This document shows, in pieces, positions 1-12,940 of a DNA stretch of 64,000 bases. Under the pieces are notes generated by a model, which was not told the DNA's origin, did not search any database, and saw only the letters and a list, made by a program, of their open reading frames with translations. Both the position numbers and the translations under genes were made by a program. Origin of the DNA: Halichoerus grypus (taxonomy: Eukaryota > Chordata > Mammalia > Carnivora > Phocidae); assembly GCF_964656455.1 (NCBI RefSeq), contig NC_135719.1, forward strand, positions 8,473,163 to 8,537,162, written 5' to 3'. Numbering within the stretch: position 1 is the stretch's first letter; each line of letters starts with the position of its first letter.

Positions 1-444
1 AATGTTCCCCAAATCTCAGTGGTCCAAACCATCCAAGATGTATCTCATTTATTTCTTGCTCATGTTATATGTTACTTTTGGATTCATCAGAGATATTCTG
101 CTCATTATGGTCACTCAGGGTCACAAGCTAAGGGACCTTGTCACCATTTAAAGATAAAAGAATACTCTAGGAATGACGTTTGCTTGAGAAGACATACTCA
201 TGACATCCACTCATTACTCACTGGCCAGAGCCCATCATGTGATCCTGTCCCTGCGTAAAGTGACCAGGAAATGCAATCCTATATGTGCCAATTTAGCAGT
301 TGAAGAACAGATACATTTCTTGAGTGATATTAATGCCAACTTCTGGGGGCTTTAAGCTATCTTCCATAGTTTTCATGTATTTTTCCTCCTGATATCACTG
401 TCCCTAGATCTATTTTCTTATTTACCATCTCTTGACTCAGGTGT
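1..444. other. Unassigned sequence
   Basis: No gene, splice-site-bounded frame or recognisable repeat seen. Confidence 0.5.
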
Positions 445-459
445 CTACATCTTTCTTTT

Positions 460-651
460 ATTTTTTATTTTTTTAAAGATTTTATTTATTTATTTGGCAG
501 ACAGAGACACAGCGAGAGAGGGGACACAAGCAGGGGGAGAAAGCAGGCTTCCCGCAGAGCAGGGAGCCCGACGCGGGGCTCTCTCCCAGGACCCTGGGAT
601 CATGACCTGAGCCGAAGGCAGACGCCTAACGACTGAGCCACCCAGGCGCCC
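460..651 (-). mobile_element. Can-SINE (arctoid SINEC type)
   Basis: On the plus strand it begins with TTTTTAAAGATTTTATTTAT and ends GCCACCCAGGCGCCCC, the reverse complement of the tRNA-like head. The target-site duplication is ctacatctttcttt (about 445-458) and ctacatctcgcttt (652-665). The element is non-autonomous, originally transcribed by RNA polymerase III and mobilised by L1 proteins. Confidence 0.97.
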
Positions 652-666
652 CTACATCTCGCTTTT

Positions 667-1179
667 AAATGTCCATTTAAGTTTGAATTTGGATGACTCC
701 TTTTGAGTTTTAAAAATTCTATATGGTTATTTTTCAAATCTGCCATTTAAAAATATTGTTCTCTAATTACCTTCGTGTCTTCTACATCTTTATTCATTTA
801 TTTAATCTCTTTAACAGTTGACAATCTTTCCCACGGGTATCTATTTTGTGTTATTTGATCTAAATCAACCTCAGCATACTATGCTATGACATATGTTCAT
901 TCTCATAGCTCTGAGTTCTCTCCTAGTCACTGTCACTCTGGGTATTTTCCCACTAGTATATTCCACCCTGTTGCTGAATCAAAAGACCTTATTTCATCTT
1001 TTGAGGCAAATGCCAAAATTAACATCATGTTAATGGGAAAAATCATGTAAGTGGTTCATAAAGAGAAAAATTTAAGCTAAGCCAGATAATTACAGGTTCT
1101 CCCTAAAGTCTATTATCACCAGATATAGCAGAGACAATACTATATTTTTAATGTAAAACCTAAAGGGGGGAAAACACAT
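667..1179. other. Unassigned AT-rich sequence
   Basis: Nothing recognised. Confidence 0.5.
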
Positions 1180-1385
1180 ACCTACTCTGTCAGACATTCT
1201 GTATACATCATTTCATATAATCCTCACCATGCCACAAGTTAGATATTTTCTAGATGAGGAAATGAAATGAGAAATGTTAAGACTAACTTGATCTAGGTCA
1301 TTCAGCTGCTAAATTGTGAAGCTAAGATTTGAACCGTGGATCCCACTCAGTGTCGACACTCTTTTGACCACTGCATTCACATGTT
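1180..1385 (-). mobile_element. MIR relic
   Basis: Reverse MIR core: ATTTCATATAATCCTCACCA, TAGATGAGGAAATGAAATGA, GTCATTCAGCTGCTAAATTG, then TTTGAACCGTGGATCCCACT. Confidence 0.8.
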
Positions 1386-2106
1386 CTTCTTTTGAGGTTA
1401 TAAAACAAAATCTAATTTTGTTTATTTACCACCTGCAAATGAAGTTACATGAAAATGTCCAAAAATTAAAATCAGTCAATAAAAATATCTTCCCTGGAAT
1501 TAGCTCCCTAAGTCCTCTTTCTTCCTGAATGCATGGCCAGACAACCATTTTCAATCTCTGCAATGTATCTGCAAATGACTGAGTCTCAGAACAACATAAA
1601 CTGTGAATTATCTGACATAAAATCTACTGAAAAAAATTAGATTAAATATCTGATGTCAATTTTTAAAGAATAGTTAAGTACTAAACATTAACAATATAAA
1701 ATGAGGTGAGGTCTGTAAGACAGTGTTGTCAGGTTTTAGGACTAGAGATTATGCAGGTGTAAGTGGCCATCCTTCAGTTCTCTGATCACTTAAAGCAATT
1801 ATTAAATTATGAAGTTAAGTGGTTGCTCAAACTCAACAATATGCATGGTCAACAGGAAGCAGGCAGTTTCTAATCATTAGAGGAAGCAAAGGAAAACATA
1901 TATTAGGGATTTACCCCATAACTTCACCCTATCACCTTTCCCAAATTTAGCATTTAATTTCCAAAGAAACAGCAATGGCAGATCTTTGTATTTCTAGCTG
2001 ATTAATTCAGTATCCCCTGGCTCAATCTGAGCCCGGCGGAGAGTATTGCTCACATCCTCAAGAAGTTCCTGAGGATTGAATAATAGTAAATTCAATGAAG
2101 AAAAAG
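1386..2106. other. Unassigned sequence
   Basis: Nothing recognised; short chance frames only. Confidence 0.5.
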
Positions 2107-2123
2107 AAAATCCCAAATGTTAT

Positions 2124-2339
2124 TTATTTTTTATTTTTTAAAGATTTTATTTATTTATTTATTTCACAGAGAGAGGGGGAGAGAGAGAAAGAGAGAAAGC
2201 AGGCGGAGTGGCAGAGGGAGAAGGAGAAGCAGACCCCCTGCTGAGTGGGAGCCCAACACAGGGCTTGATCTCAGGGCCCCAGGATCATGACCTAAGCCAA
2301 AGGCAGACACTTAACCAACTGAGTCATCCAGGCACCCCC
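2124..2339 (-). mobile_element. Can-SINE
   Basis: Complete element with AAAGATTTTATTTATTTATT and a GAGAGA-rich body, ending GTCATCCAGGCACCCCC. It is flanked by 17-bp direct repeats aaaatcccaaatgttat (2107-2123) and aaaatcctaaatgttat (2340-2356), one mismatch. Confidence 0.97.
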
Positions 2340-2599
2340 AAAATCCTAAATGTTATATCCCTAAAACCCAGTAAAATCTTCAGATCATGAGAATGGAGTT
2401 TAAATGTTTATTAATTTTAGTGTTTTAACTTTCTGTTCATCAGGCAAGAGCAAGTCTTGTTTCAAGACAAATTTTCCAGAGGTCCCTTCCCACCAAATAA
2501 ATAGTGGCCCCTTAGCACTGTCTGTAATAAAATTTGGGGTCACGACTAGCTACCTAGAAGGATCCTAAGAAGCTCCCTTTGAAAGAAATTTGAACTCAG

Positions 2600-2815
2600 A
2601 GTTAGTTGGGAGATGTGAGTTATAATTCCAATTTTTGCCTTAAAATATGTTTGACTTTGGGCAATTAAGTTAATCTTTCAGAAATTCTGGTTCTGAAATT
2701 GTAAAATGAGAATTATAATGCCTGTCTCCTGGTGAGTAGATCAAATCAGATAATGCACATGAAAGCACTTTAACGTGAAAGTGCTATACATTTGGGAAGA
2801 ATTATTATTCTTTGA
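2600..2815 (+). mobile_element. MIR relic
   Basis: GACTTTGGGCAATTAAGTTA, ATTGTAAAATGAGAATTATA and CAAATCAGATAATGCACATG follow MIR order to its 3' end. Confidence 0.8.
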
Positions 2816-3120
2816 CTCTGAGCTGCCCTTCAGCTGAATCCTGAACCCTGGTGAGATCCAAACATAACTTTTTAAAGTGCAGACTCCCTTGACTGCTGAC
2901 TAGTAAGAATCAATCAAGCTAAAAAATATAAGTAAAAAAAAAAAAAAAAGGAAGAAGAAATATATGTATTTAATATATATAAGAAAATTATATTTTATAT
3001 ATCTATAAATGTAAGTACACACACATATATCATTCTATCACTCATCCATTTGAATTAAACAATTTTAGTAAACTGTGGCAGTTTTTCACTATCTTTTCCC
3101 CCACACTATAAGTGGAAATA

Positions 3121-3315
3121 ATTTTTTTAAAAGATTTTATTTGTTTATTCATTTGAGAGAGTGAGAAAGCACAAGCAGGGGGAGGGGCAGAGGGAGAGGG
3201 AGAAGCAGGCTCCAAGCTGAGCAGGGAGCCCAATGAGGGGCTTGATCCCAGGACCCCCAGATCACGGCCTGAGCCAAAGGCAGACACTTAACTGACTGAG
3301 CCACCCAGGTGCCCC
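3121..3315 (-). mobile_element. Can-SINE
   Basis: AAAAGATTTTATTTGTTTAT at one end, GCCACCCAGGTGCCCC at the other. The flanking duplication is tggaaata (3113-3120 and 3316-3323). Confidence 0.96.
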
Positions 3316-3984
3316 TGGAAATAAATTTTTAAACTATTTTTTCACATCTTGATATGTCATGAACTCTTTCCATGGTATTACATATTTTATTTATAACATC
3401 ACTTTATCAGCTGCTTATAATGACATCACTTTATATGAGAATTATAATACCTGTTTTTTATTATTTTATTTATTTACTTTTACACTGTAAATGGTGATGC
3501 AACACATTTCATGATGCTTACATAGAAATTTCATGATACCATAATCCCAGTTGGTCCAAGATAGGACCAGTTCACACTGTTGTCCTTGTGTAATCATTTA
3601 TAGCACAACTTTCACTCACAAAAGTGGGAGTTTGGTCAGTACCTTATACATCACTCTATCTAGTAATTCATAATGATTGCCCTTAGAACAATCCCTGAAA
3701 GCAGGATTGTTGGGTGAAAAGAGAAATTATACCTGTTTCCTAAGTAATGTGAAGCATATATTCATCTCTGAAAATGAAGACATTAAAAATATTCTGATTA
3801 CATACATAGGTACTACATATTCTTGGAAGCTTTCAAATAATGTATCTCCGTGCCTTCATATTTCAGTCCTGTCATGATTTTCATGTGGCCCCAACATTTC
3901 CAAAGCCCTGAGCAAAGAGAAGTCCAATCTAATAATGTCTTGGGATATATCTCTCCATCATCAAGAATGAATTTGAGTTAGTCC

Positions 3985-4115
3985 CTTGTATATTTCTAAA
4001 GTGGCACCATGCTTTCTCTGTACACGCTGATTCCTCATGCTAGAACATCCTTGCCCCCCCTCTTTATTTTGAGAAGCCCTTTTTGACACATTTTTTCTTC
4101 TCTCCTACCATGTTG
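3985..4115 (+). mobile_element. L2 relic
   Basis: GATTCCTCATGCTAGAACAT and GAGAAGCCCTTTTTGACACA resemble the L2 3' region. Confidence 0.55.
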
Positions 4116-5819
4116 ATCTTGAATATGGTGTGTTCCAGAAGTGTAGCTTGAAGTTACAATAGGGCTGTTCGATCTATATCAGACTTGGATTAAATGAGAA
4201 ATAATACTTTATTCTGTCATGCCATTGAGATTTTAGGATGGGTGCACTGCCCCAGCAAACATTAATTATCCTGACTAAAGTGAATACCGGTCCCAAAAAG
4301 GGGGTGCACATTACAACAACCTCGTGTATGTGGTGTTGGATAAGGGTTGACCAGTAAGCTAGGGAGAACCTGGTACTGGAGGATAGAAAGATGACCCATG
4401 TTTAATTGGATCCGCGTTATTAGTGATATATTAGCTACTACTGTGGATTTAGGAAGGTATTACAAGAAAGAGGTGGGTTCAATAAAGAATCAACCTGTTT
4501 ATAAGCAGAAATGAATTGGAATGAAATAGAAAGAGTCTGGAAATTGGGGGCCTTACAGGGTTGGAAAAACTAATTGTTTGTGAACCTTAAAGCCTAAGAG
4601 AAGGCACTAGAAAAATCTTTGAATGACAAATGTCCAGAATAACCTCTCAGTAAGGTAAAGTGATTCGGGGCAAAGGCCAGATTGAGTCTGAGAGTTCGTT
4701 TTAATCAAGTTGGGAGGGAGGCTTGAGGGCAAACATGAAAAGCAAAATAAGGGCTCTAAAATCCATGTCTCTTTAGATATCCAGCCATGATTACTGGCAT
4801 AAGGAAGGTAACATTTTAGTTCTCAAGTCCCTGGACTCAGAGCCAACCCTTCTGTGAATGGAGAGAATTGTGCACATCGTCTGGTTTGGGTTTAAGGCTT
4901 GTGCCATGTATCAACCTACTGCCTCTCAGCTCCAAATCCAAACTTTGCGACTGTCCTGTAATAATGAATGTGGACTCTTAACTATCTCCCCTTGGCCAGC
5001 TTGCACTGATTCTGTACACGGCACTGGAGAGAGATTCCAGGAGGGAAAGGGGTTTGCTCCCTGCCCCTGCTGTGCTCCCTGGGTGTGCTCCCTGGGCGTG
5101 CTCCTGCAGTGTGTGTGAGGCTTCACCGAGGTCAGGCTCCTGCCGTGCATAGTGGTCAGTAGCTCTTGGCAGCCAGCAGCTTGTTTGGCATCCTCTCCGT
5201 GCATGTTTCCTAGTAGACCACCGCCTGTGAGATGCCACTTTGAGAATAGCTGTCCTAGAGAGAACTTCTCCAGCAAATTCCAGAGGGTAGATTCCCAGCA
5301 AGTCCTCCCAGCATAACACCACAATGGCTTCTCTGCCATCTTGGAACTACACAGTGGGCTCTCCAATCAGGTTGGATCTCAGCTCTGGATGCTGGGAAGG
5401 GGGAGTGGACACTGCATAAGACTCTTCCTTGGGGATGCATCTCAGCCTCACAGATGGGACTGCTCCTTATCTCTGCTGTCCCTCTATTCTCTATGGTTCT
5501 CCTGACTTCTCACTAGCTAATCCCTGCTTACTCCAAACAACTATTGTAGTTAGTAGTTCTTGATATTAAAGCTTCCCTGGTCAAATCACGATGTAGTTTC
5601 TTTCTTCTGATTGGATCAGACAATACAGCACATCGACTGGGTTGAACTTAAGGTTGTGACCTTGGTAAGGTAAATATATTTCACACCCAAGGGAAAAGAG
5701 AATCAGGATATTTAGTGGCCAAATGGACTTACTGTGGCAAAGAGAATTTGTGCTCCCTAAATATATCTTGGGAGTATACATGATTCCTAGTCTTCTCTGC
5801 AAGTAGGTTACATGTTATC
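4116..5819. other. Unassigned sequence
   Basis: No exon recognised. Near 5065-5105 the phrase GTGCTCC(CTGGG) occurs three times in tandem. Overlapping minus-strand frames of up to 146 codons at 4926-5366 have no known domain. Confidence 0.45.
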
Positions 5820-6005
5820 TAGTGCCTTGTTTTTTATTATGTATCATAGCACTTGTAACACCAAAGAGGGGGCTTAGCTACTGACTTCAAATTATATTAC
5901 ATTGTAAGACCCCTGAAGGTAGGGACCAAAGCTTAGTGGTCAGCATTGTATTTCAGGATTCTGGCAATATAAACAATACTTCATAAATATTCGTTGATAA
6001 AATGA
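5820..6005 (+). mobile_element. L2 relic, 3' end
   Basis: TATCATAGCACTTGTAACAC, GTAAGACCCCTGAAGGTAGG and a closing TTCATAAATATTCGTTGATA match the L2 3' end. Confidence 0.75.
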
Positions 6006-6039
6006 TGTCCTCATCACTCAAATAGGTTAGGTTTCTTGG

Positions 6040-6225
6040 AGATTTATGATGTATCAGGCACTATTCACATTGCTTTGATAAATCTTCTCAGCTAAAACAA
6101 CAACCCTGCCAGTTTATATTATCATTATCCCCATGCAGATGAACAAAGTAAGGAGCTGAAAGGTTAAGTATGTTCCTCTAAAAGAAAACGCATTTCAAAG
6201 CAAGAAAGACCAAATCCAAAGCCCT
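6040..6225 (-). mobile_element. MIR relic
   Basis: TGATGTATCAGGCACTATTC, ATTATCATTATCCCCATGCA and GGAGCTGAAAGGTTAAGTAT are reverse MIR blocks. Confidence 0.8.
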
Positions 6226-9200
6226 CCCCTAGAAATGCTCTACTACACCCTCTCCCCATCACCATCGGGATTCAGCCCGAATGACCAGTGTCTTTGTCTC
6301 GCTTTCTTCCTTATTCTGGGCTTTGGTTTGTTTCCCACTCAAGGGACCAGTGAAAGCTCAGGGAAAGTAGCCACTGATGGAAAGGATACATGCTTACCCA
6401 AAGTACTGAGGGAGACACCATATGAAGCCTGAGGGGAGAGAGAAGGTCAAAGACAAGCTATGCAGGGATCGGGGCAGGAGAATGTGTGTCAGAAGTGGGA
6501 AGAAGCAGGAGCAGGATGGCAAGAGAGAGGCATGGGGGGTGCCACTGGGGATGTGGCTGTTTACAGCAAGATGTTGCTGGAGCTCCCCTTGGGCGTGAAA
6601 ATGATGCTGGCTATAAGGCCCTGAGGGAAGAATGGTGTTTTTTCATTTGTTTGGTTTTGTGTTGTGTTAATGCAGTTCCCCAGAAAAATAAAATCCAGTT
6701 AGTGGAGAAGTCCAGCCTTCCTCCTTGGGTCTGGCCTCTACCAGGGCCAGAGTCTTTTTATATGCCCTGACTTAGGTGGTCAAAGTCCCCGCAAAAGGCT
6801 TTTTGGTATTTCAACATTGGTCTCCATCCATCCTGGGAACTCCAGCTGCTACCTCTTACTTTGCCCAAATGCGTGGGTGGTGATATTCACTTGAATCAAT
6901 CTCAATTCTGTTACACACCTAGGCTACGTGTTTGCAATTGCAGAGTCTCCCTCCAGAGAAAGGGAAGAGCCCCTCCCTTTCCACCACCTTAGGAGCATGT
7001 TTAGCTGTCTGTAATAGAAATTCTGATTACAGAGGCTTTAAAGAAGGAAGCTTTGTTTTTCTCCCACAATAACAACAAAGGTAGGCAATGACTACTGTCA
7101 TTTTAATGATGCAGCTGTATTATTAGGTTCAGCATCTCTGCCATTCCTGTGGCCTAACTCTACTGGTGATAGAAAGGCTGCTGCTGCTCCAGCCATCATA
7201 TTTATGCACAAGACAGGAAAACTATGGAAGGAGGAAGAGGTGTTGGCAGCCACATGTATTTTCTGTAATCAGAAAAGCAAACGTTTTCATGGCTCACCTC
7301 TTCCCACCCCCTTCCCAATGGACTTCCACTTAGATTTTATTGGCTGGGTCCAGGTTGCAAGTCTTCTCATAGATGCTGGAAAACTGGGAATCAGGTTTAT
7401 CAGGACTGTCTCTGAACAACCATGCCTTGGATGCGCACATTGCTCCATCCCCAAAAAGGTGTGTTTCTCAGGGCAAGGAATCCTGGGAGACTAAATACTG
7501 GGTGGGCAATTGACTGTCTTGGCCACACCCCTTGATTACTTTAATGCATAGGACCCTCCTCTGCTTCTCTTAGCTCTATTGTCTTGCATCTTACAATTTG
7601 TCTTTGAGGTCCCCGCAAGCTGTGGCTTTGTGTCCAGGATCCAGGCTGTAGAAGGAATGGGTCCCCGTGGAGTTTTGTAACAGTTAGTAGCTAGCACGTG
7701 ATAACTTTACGGGTTGAATGAAGAGGGTGAATAGTCTTGCAAACATTCCTCCCATACTGATGTGAGAGCAGCGTTACAAAGCCTGGCATGCGCTGTGGCG
7801 CTGAATCTGGACTTCTCGGACGTCTAGATCAGAGGACTTGTCAGAACGCACCAGGTGATGGCCAGTTCGCCCCGAGAATACACAGGTCTAGAATTTCCGC
7901 AGCCTGATCGATGCCTGGCACACGGTGAGAACTTGTGAGAACATTCCCTTTTTTTTTTCTTCTTTATCATTTTTTTTCTTTTTTATCATTTCTTTTCTTT
8001 TTTTTTAAACTACTTGCTCTGTTTACAGTTTGGAAATTACCCTGTTGTCCTTTTAGAAGCCCCTATTGACAGAGCCGGGCTGCAGTGAGGGTGGCTGAGA
8101 TGCTCTGGAGAAATCAGCAGGGCAGAAACCTGAGGGCTGTTGGACACATCTGTCACCCCCTGCCGCGTCTGAGCTGGTGGCCAGGGCCCTCCAAATGCCA
8201 AAGGGACAGGACTCGATGCTCTTTTGTTCAAGTCTCTTTCTGAGCCTCCCACAGCTGCGGTGGGGACTCTTTTGTTTGTATTTGTAAACTAAGCGAATGT
8301 GACATGCAAGTCACCAGGGGGAATGAATCTGGGACATTGAAATGTGCTTTTTACAGTCACATTTCTAATCATAAGTGCCCTTTCAAGCCCCACGTAAAAT
8401 CATCGCCTTAAGTTCCTCTGCTTTTCCATCTCAGGGTGGCTCTCTGCAGTCCCACAGCATGACAGGGACAAGATTTCATGTTTAGTCCGACTGACACCGG
8501 CTACACACGAACATGGACGCTTGACGTTTCCATAAACTCTCTCATCACGGAGCTGTCGAGGGGGCTGAGGAAACCGAGAAACGCGTTCCAGTCAGAGACC
8601 ACTGTGCTGTGCTGCTGAGTGGTTTCAGAGACGAGAGACACGTGAAGGCGTGAGGCTCTGTGCCCCAGCTCAGACCTGGAGGACATCAGAGTCTCTGCTG
8701 GCTGTCACCATTGTGGTGGCAGCCGGGAAATGTGTCCCATCAGCTAGAATTTGCCCTGCCCTCCCTGACTTCTCCTGAGCCATCCCTTTATCTGAGCAGA
8801 TCCTCTGTCTCACGGCACAGCCAACGGATTCAAGCGTACAATTAATTTGATACCACGTGTACAACTGCATCCTCCCCTGTGGGAGCCCGTGTAACTGTCT
8901 TCTGCCAAGTAACTTGTCCGACACTGAACGGCCCTCTGATTGATCTCGGGTGTCACACGAGACATGAGGAGGGGGCTCAGGGATCCAAAGGATAGGATGG
9001 AGGGGCCTAGAAGTGTGGGAAGGGAGAGGAGTCCAGGAAAAAACCAGCTGAGTTCATTTTCATGCCCGTAGTAACAAGAAATTTTTTCCAGCCTGGGGGA
9101 TTATAAAATAGGGCAAGACCAATGTGACCCGAGTTGCAGTGTAAATTTATTCTGTGCCTTGTACATTTTTAACTTAAATCCTATGTTTGTCCAATTTATT

Positions 9201-9429
9201 ATAACACAAGTTTGGGAAATGTGCTGGGATGTATCTAAGAGAAGAACAGTCTAGAATATTGGAGTACATGTTATTCTCCTAGCCACAATTCTCTCAAGCA
9301 CAGTGTTTTAAAAATATTTATTAATGTCTGTAGGGTTTATTTTGGTTGTCTAGGAAGGCAGAAACCTTATTATTTCCTTCACTTTGTATCTGGTCCCCAG
9401 CATTTATCAGCAACAACCACGAGCAATGC
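6226..9429. other. Unassigned sequence, partly CpG-retaining
   Basis: About 6990-7490 reads like a decayed interspersed repeat that I cannot name. 7770-7920 and 8480-8650 hold more CpG than the surroundings. No gene recognised. Confidence 0.4.
7941..8008 (+). repeat. T-rich low-complexity tract
   Basis: Poly-T blocks separated by CTTTATCAT / TTTTTATCAT phrases. Confidence 0.9.
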
Positions 9430-9545
9430 TATTAAAGCTAACATTTATTGTGGGCTAACTATGAGGCAGGCAGGGACTGTTTTAGGTACTGTATTAACTA
9501 GTTCCAGGGGCTATAATCTTAACCACCATACTAGACAACCTCCCC
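9430..9545 (-). mobile_element. MIR relic, partial
   Basis: CATTTATTGTGGGCTAACTA and GGCAGGGACTGTTTTAGGTA keep the reverse MIR 3' part only. Confidence 0.5.
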
Positions 9546-11429
9546 AACATTATATGTTATATGTTGTAAATATAACACAGTAGGCACCAGTAGGAGCACA
9601 TTCCAAGAGCTTTAGGGTGGTCTGCCTCTTCTGTTACTTCCTTGTTACTTAGGCATGGTTAAAAATGGAGGAGAAAAAGTCACAGAAGGGAAGAAACAGC
9701 ATGAAAACACAGGAAACACTAAGAGCTTCATTTTCCCTCTTCTTGGTTCATTTCCTCAAATGGTCTATTGTCCTAAATGGATGACCCCCAAGACTTACTT
9801 AGTCTTGGCCAACGAAGAGCTGTTAGGCCTTTTTCTTGTTTGAACAGCTTTCTATAACTCAAAGACAGATAATAAAGAAGAAATCACATGATGCCTCTAT
9901 TTTGCCATTGGAAACATTTGGTTCACAGCACTCCCAGCCTGCAGATGCATTCTGAAGGTTTATCAGAACATGAGTCTCCTTGGAGAGGTGAATTCATTTC
10001 CTCTCACTGGCTGACAGCAGCTTTTAGCTGTATTTCCTAATTCTGACCTTTGAACACAAAGTGGAACAGATAATGGATGGAAAACACTCTATTAAAAATA
10101 TAGAGCAGGAAAACAGTGCTGTCTAATGACTGTCTTATTTTGTTTTCTGTAACTGAGATTCATCATGGAATCTGTAGGCATTGGAAATGATCTTGCCCAA
10201 CTTGCTCCATTTTTAGGTGGGAAAACGGGGAGATCAGGAAACTGAAATAAAGCTACAGAGCTTTGCTTTTGACAGTTAGGCTCTCCCTAAGGTCTCTTGA
10301 CATCCAAACAGGAGGTCTTTTCAATGTAGCAGTGCCTGGAGCAAGAGAGCCTACATTATCTGAATCGCATAAGATACTAGAGATTATAAGGAGACAGTCT
10401 GAGGAAAAGGCTCAGGACCCAATACACGGAAAATGATTAGAATGAAGGAAAGCGTAGGCAGGCAGCTAGAACATTATGCTGGAGGCAGGGAGGCTCTCAA
10501 GGTCATGTTTAGGGACCAATTTGACGGCCAGTTGTGAACTAGTCTATGGAAAGTCTCAAATACCAAACTTAAAGGTAATGCTGTATGGCTGATAATTCTA
10601 CTATTATTCATTCAACTGCATTCACAAATTATGCCTCGATGTTTAGAAGATTGATTCAAACTTGGCCTTAAAAAAAAAAAAAAAAATCACCATGGAGACT
10701 GTAACTGACTAACAATTCTGTCTCCACCAGGAAGGTTCTCGCAGCCAGTCAAGCCCAGAACGTTTTTCTGAGCCCTTAAATACTGGCTAGGAAAATCATC
10801 CCATCAGAAAGAAAATCAGTCTGGATTCATGTAACTAGACTTAATAGGATGAAATTTTTCCAAAAGATTTATTTCTGCCTTCAGCAAAACCTTCCTAATG
10901 GGCCATTCCATGGTAAACAGTGGAGCGGGAGAATGGGGAACGTGCAATAGTTGCAAAGCAATTCTGGAAGAAAATACAACACTCGGGTCCAGCCCATGAA
11001 GAGCAATCCTGCCCTTGTCTCATGGGCTTGACTACATGTGACCTAATTGTTTTCCTCTAAAGACTGGTGATGTGATTTATTCTCAGCAATTCTCTTTCCT
11101 AACAATTGCCTGGCTTCCACTCCCAGGCAAGTCTACGCAACAAGAAGGGAAAGGAAGAGTCCTCATGCACCCTTTACACATCAGCCGTCTGGGCTACCAA
11201 ATCAGTTCCCCGTCCGCACGGAAAGATCTGGACTGCATTAGATCGAGCGACTGAATCATGGCTGAACGTCCCCTCCCCATGTTCCCATGTGTTGAGGGAG
11301 CCTAAAGTGAACAGTCAGGTGGATTCTTGCCGTAAGGCCACGTTTAGAAAAATCACTCGGTTGTTTGTGTGCATGTTAGGGAGCTGTACGTGATACATTA
11401 GCAGCAGCTGATATAAAAGCGCCTTTAAG
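9546..11429. other. Unassigned sequence
   Basis: No gene recognised. MIR-like phrases near 10190-10290 are too degraded to call. Confidence 0.4.
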
Positions 11430-11610
11430 GGGAGTGTGTTGGAAAGAACTGTGGACCAGGTCTGGGGAAACTTGTGAGTCCTCTTTCTCTGCTGATTGGC
11501 CTTAGAACTCAACTTATTTCAGCCTCACTTCCTCCATCAGTAAAGTTTTCAAGCTACATAAGTCACATTTGAAGTCCCTTCCAGCTCTATAATTCTGTGA
11601 TTACACAATT
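11430..11610 (+). mobile_element. MIR-family relic
   Basis: CCTCACTTCCTCCATCAGTA followed by TTTGAAGTCCCTTCCAGCTC and TATAATTCTGTGATTA is a MIR3-type ending. Confidence 0.6.
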
Positions 11611-12056
11611 ATATTTATCTTGTCCTTTAGAATACCAAACACAACCACAAATAGGCATTTAATAAACGTTGCTAGATAGCATCGCATGTGATTTTTTTTT
11701 TTTTTTACTGCTTGTATGTCTATCCCCAAACCATTCCAGATTTTTAAAGTACTCAGCTAAAGATCCTGCAAATTGCACGTTTCATTTTGTTTATGTATTT
11801 AGGCAACTATGATCCCTTCAGGGTTATGGTTATAAATGATGGTATTGGCTTGTTTTAAGAAGCAAATAACTCCAGGAAAATGTCTTTCAAGAGAATTCAA
11901 TGTGTTCCCACCCAAAGTCCTCCCCCACCCCCAACCACACATAAATACTTTAAAGTTTCAAAATGCTTAAAATGAAAAATGAAGGCAATCAGCACGGAGA
12001 GAATACGACAAAATGATATCGAAAACATCATTATTTATTTTGTTGCTGTATTTTTC

Positions 12057-12297
12057 TTTTTTAAAAAAAGATTTTATTTATATATGTATTTTAGAGAGAG
12101 AGTGCTCATGTGCAGGAGCATGAGCAGGGGGAGGAGCAGATGGGGAGAGAGAGTGAGGGGAAAAGGATCTCGAGCAGACTCCGACCTGAGCACAGAACCC
12201 GACCCAGGTAGGGCTCCATCTCACAACCCTGAGATCATGACCTGAGCCGAAACCAAGAGTCCCATCACTCAACTGACAGAGCCACCCAGGCACCCCT
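12057..12297 (-). mobile_element. Can-SINE
   Basis: Complete element ending GCCACCCAGGCACCCC. It is flanked by an exact 16-bp duplication tgttgctgtatttttc at 12041-12056 and 12298-12313. Open frames across it on either strand are SINE sequence, not genes. Confidence 0.97.
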
Positions 12298-12739
12298 TGT
12301 TGCTGTATTTTTCAATTCAAGACTTCAACACATTTTTTATGTGGATGCTCATCAAAATAATTGTTGGGTATTTCCTTTGTTATCGTTTTATTTCTTAGAT
12401 CCCCAAATCTTGAAATGGAAAGCTAATACTGTTTTGGTATAACAGATACATGTGTTCCCTTTCACTCATATGCCCAAAATTATACCATAATAATTGTTTT
12501 ATTTATGGAAGAGATCTATCTACAACAAGAGAAAATACTTACTAAATATAAAGGGGTCAAACTCAAATGATCACCTCTAACAAAGCATTTCAAAGGCCTC
12601 CCTTGCTTTCTGGTAATTAGGAAATAAACAAAGCTCTTAAAACAGCGCCCCCAACACAATGGACCTGCTCCTCTCATTGGCATCCTCCTCTCCTCCTCCC
12701 TTCTTGGACTGACCCCTGATAACTTATATAATAGGGTAA

Positions 12740-12940
12740 ATAAGTTGCCACATGCATCATTTCATCTGTTTCATAGTTGCCCCAAGTGGAAGGCAGGGCA
12801 GTGTTTTTATTTTCATTCTAGAGGGTTTTTCAGAGACTTGACTACTTGCCTACAGTCACACTATCAGCAATTAAACTGAGACAAGAACCCAGGTCTCTTA
12901 ACTTCCTTCCCAGTAATGTCTGTACTGTATTCTGTGGGAT
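12740..12940 (-). mobile_element. MIR relic
   Basis: Reverse MIR: ATCATTTCATCTGTTTCATA, ACTTGACTACTTGCCTACAG and CAAGAACCCAGGTCTCTTAA. An overlapping 145-codon frame is not a gene. Confidence 0.7.
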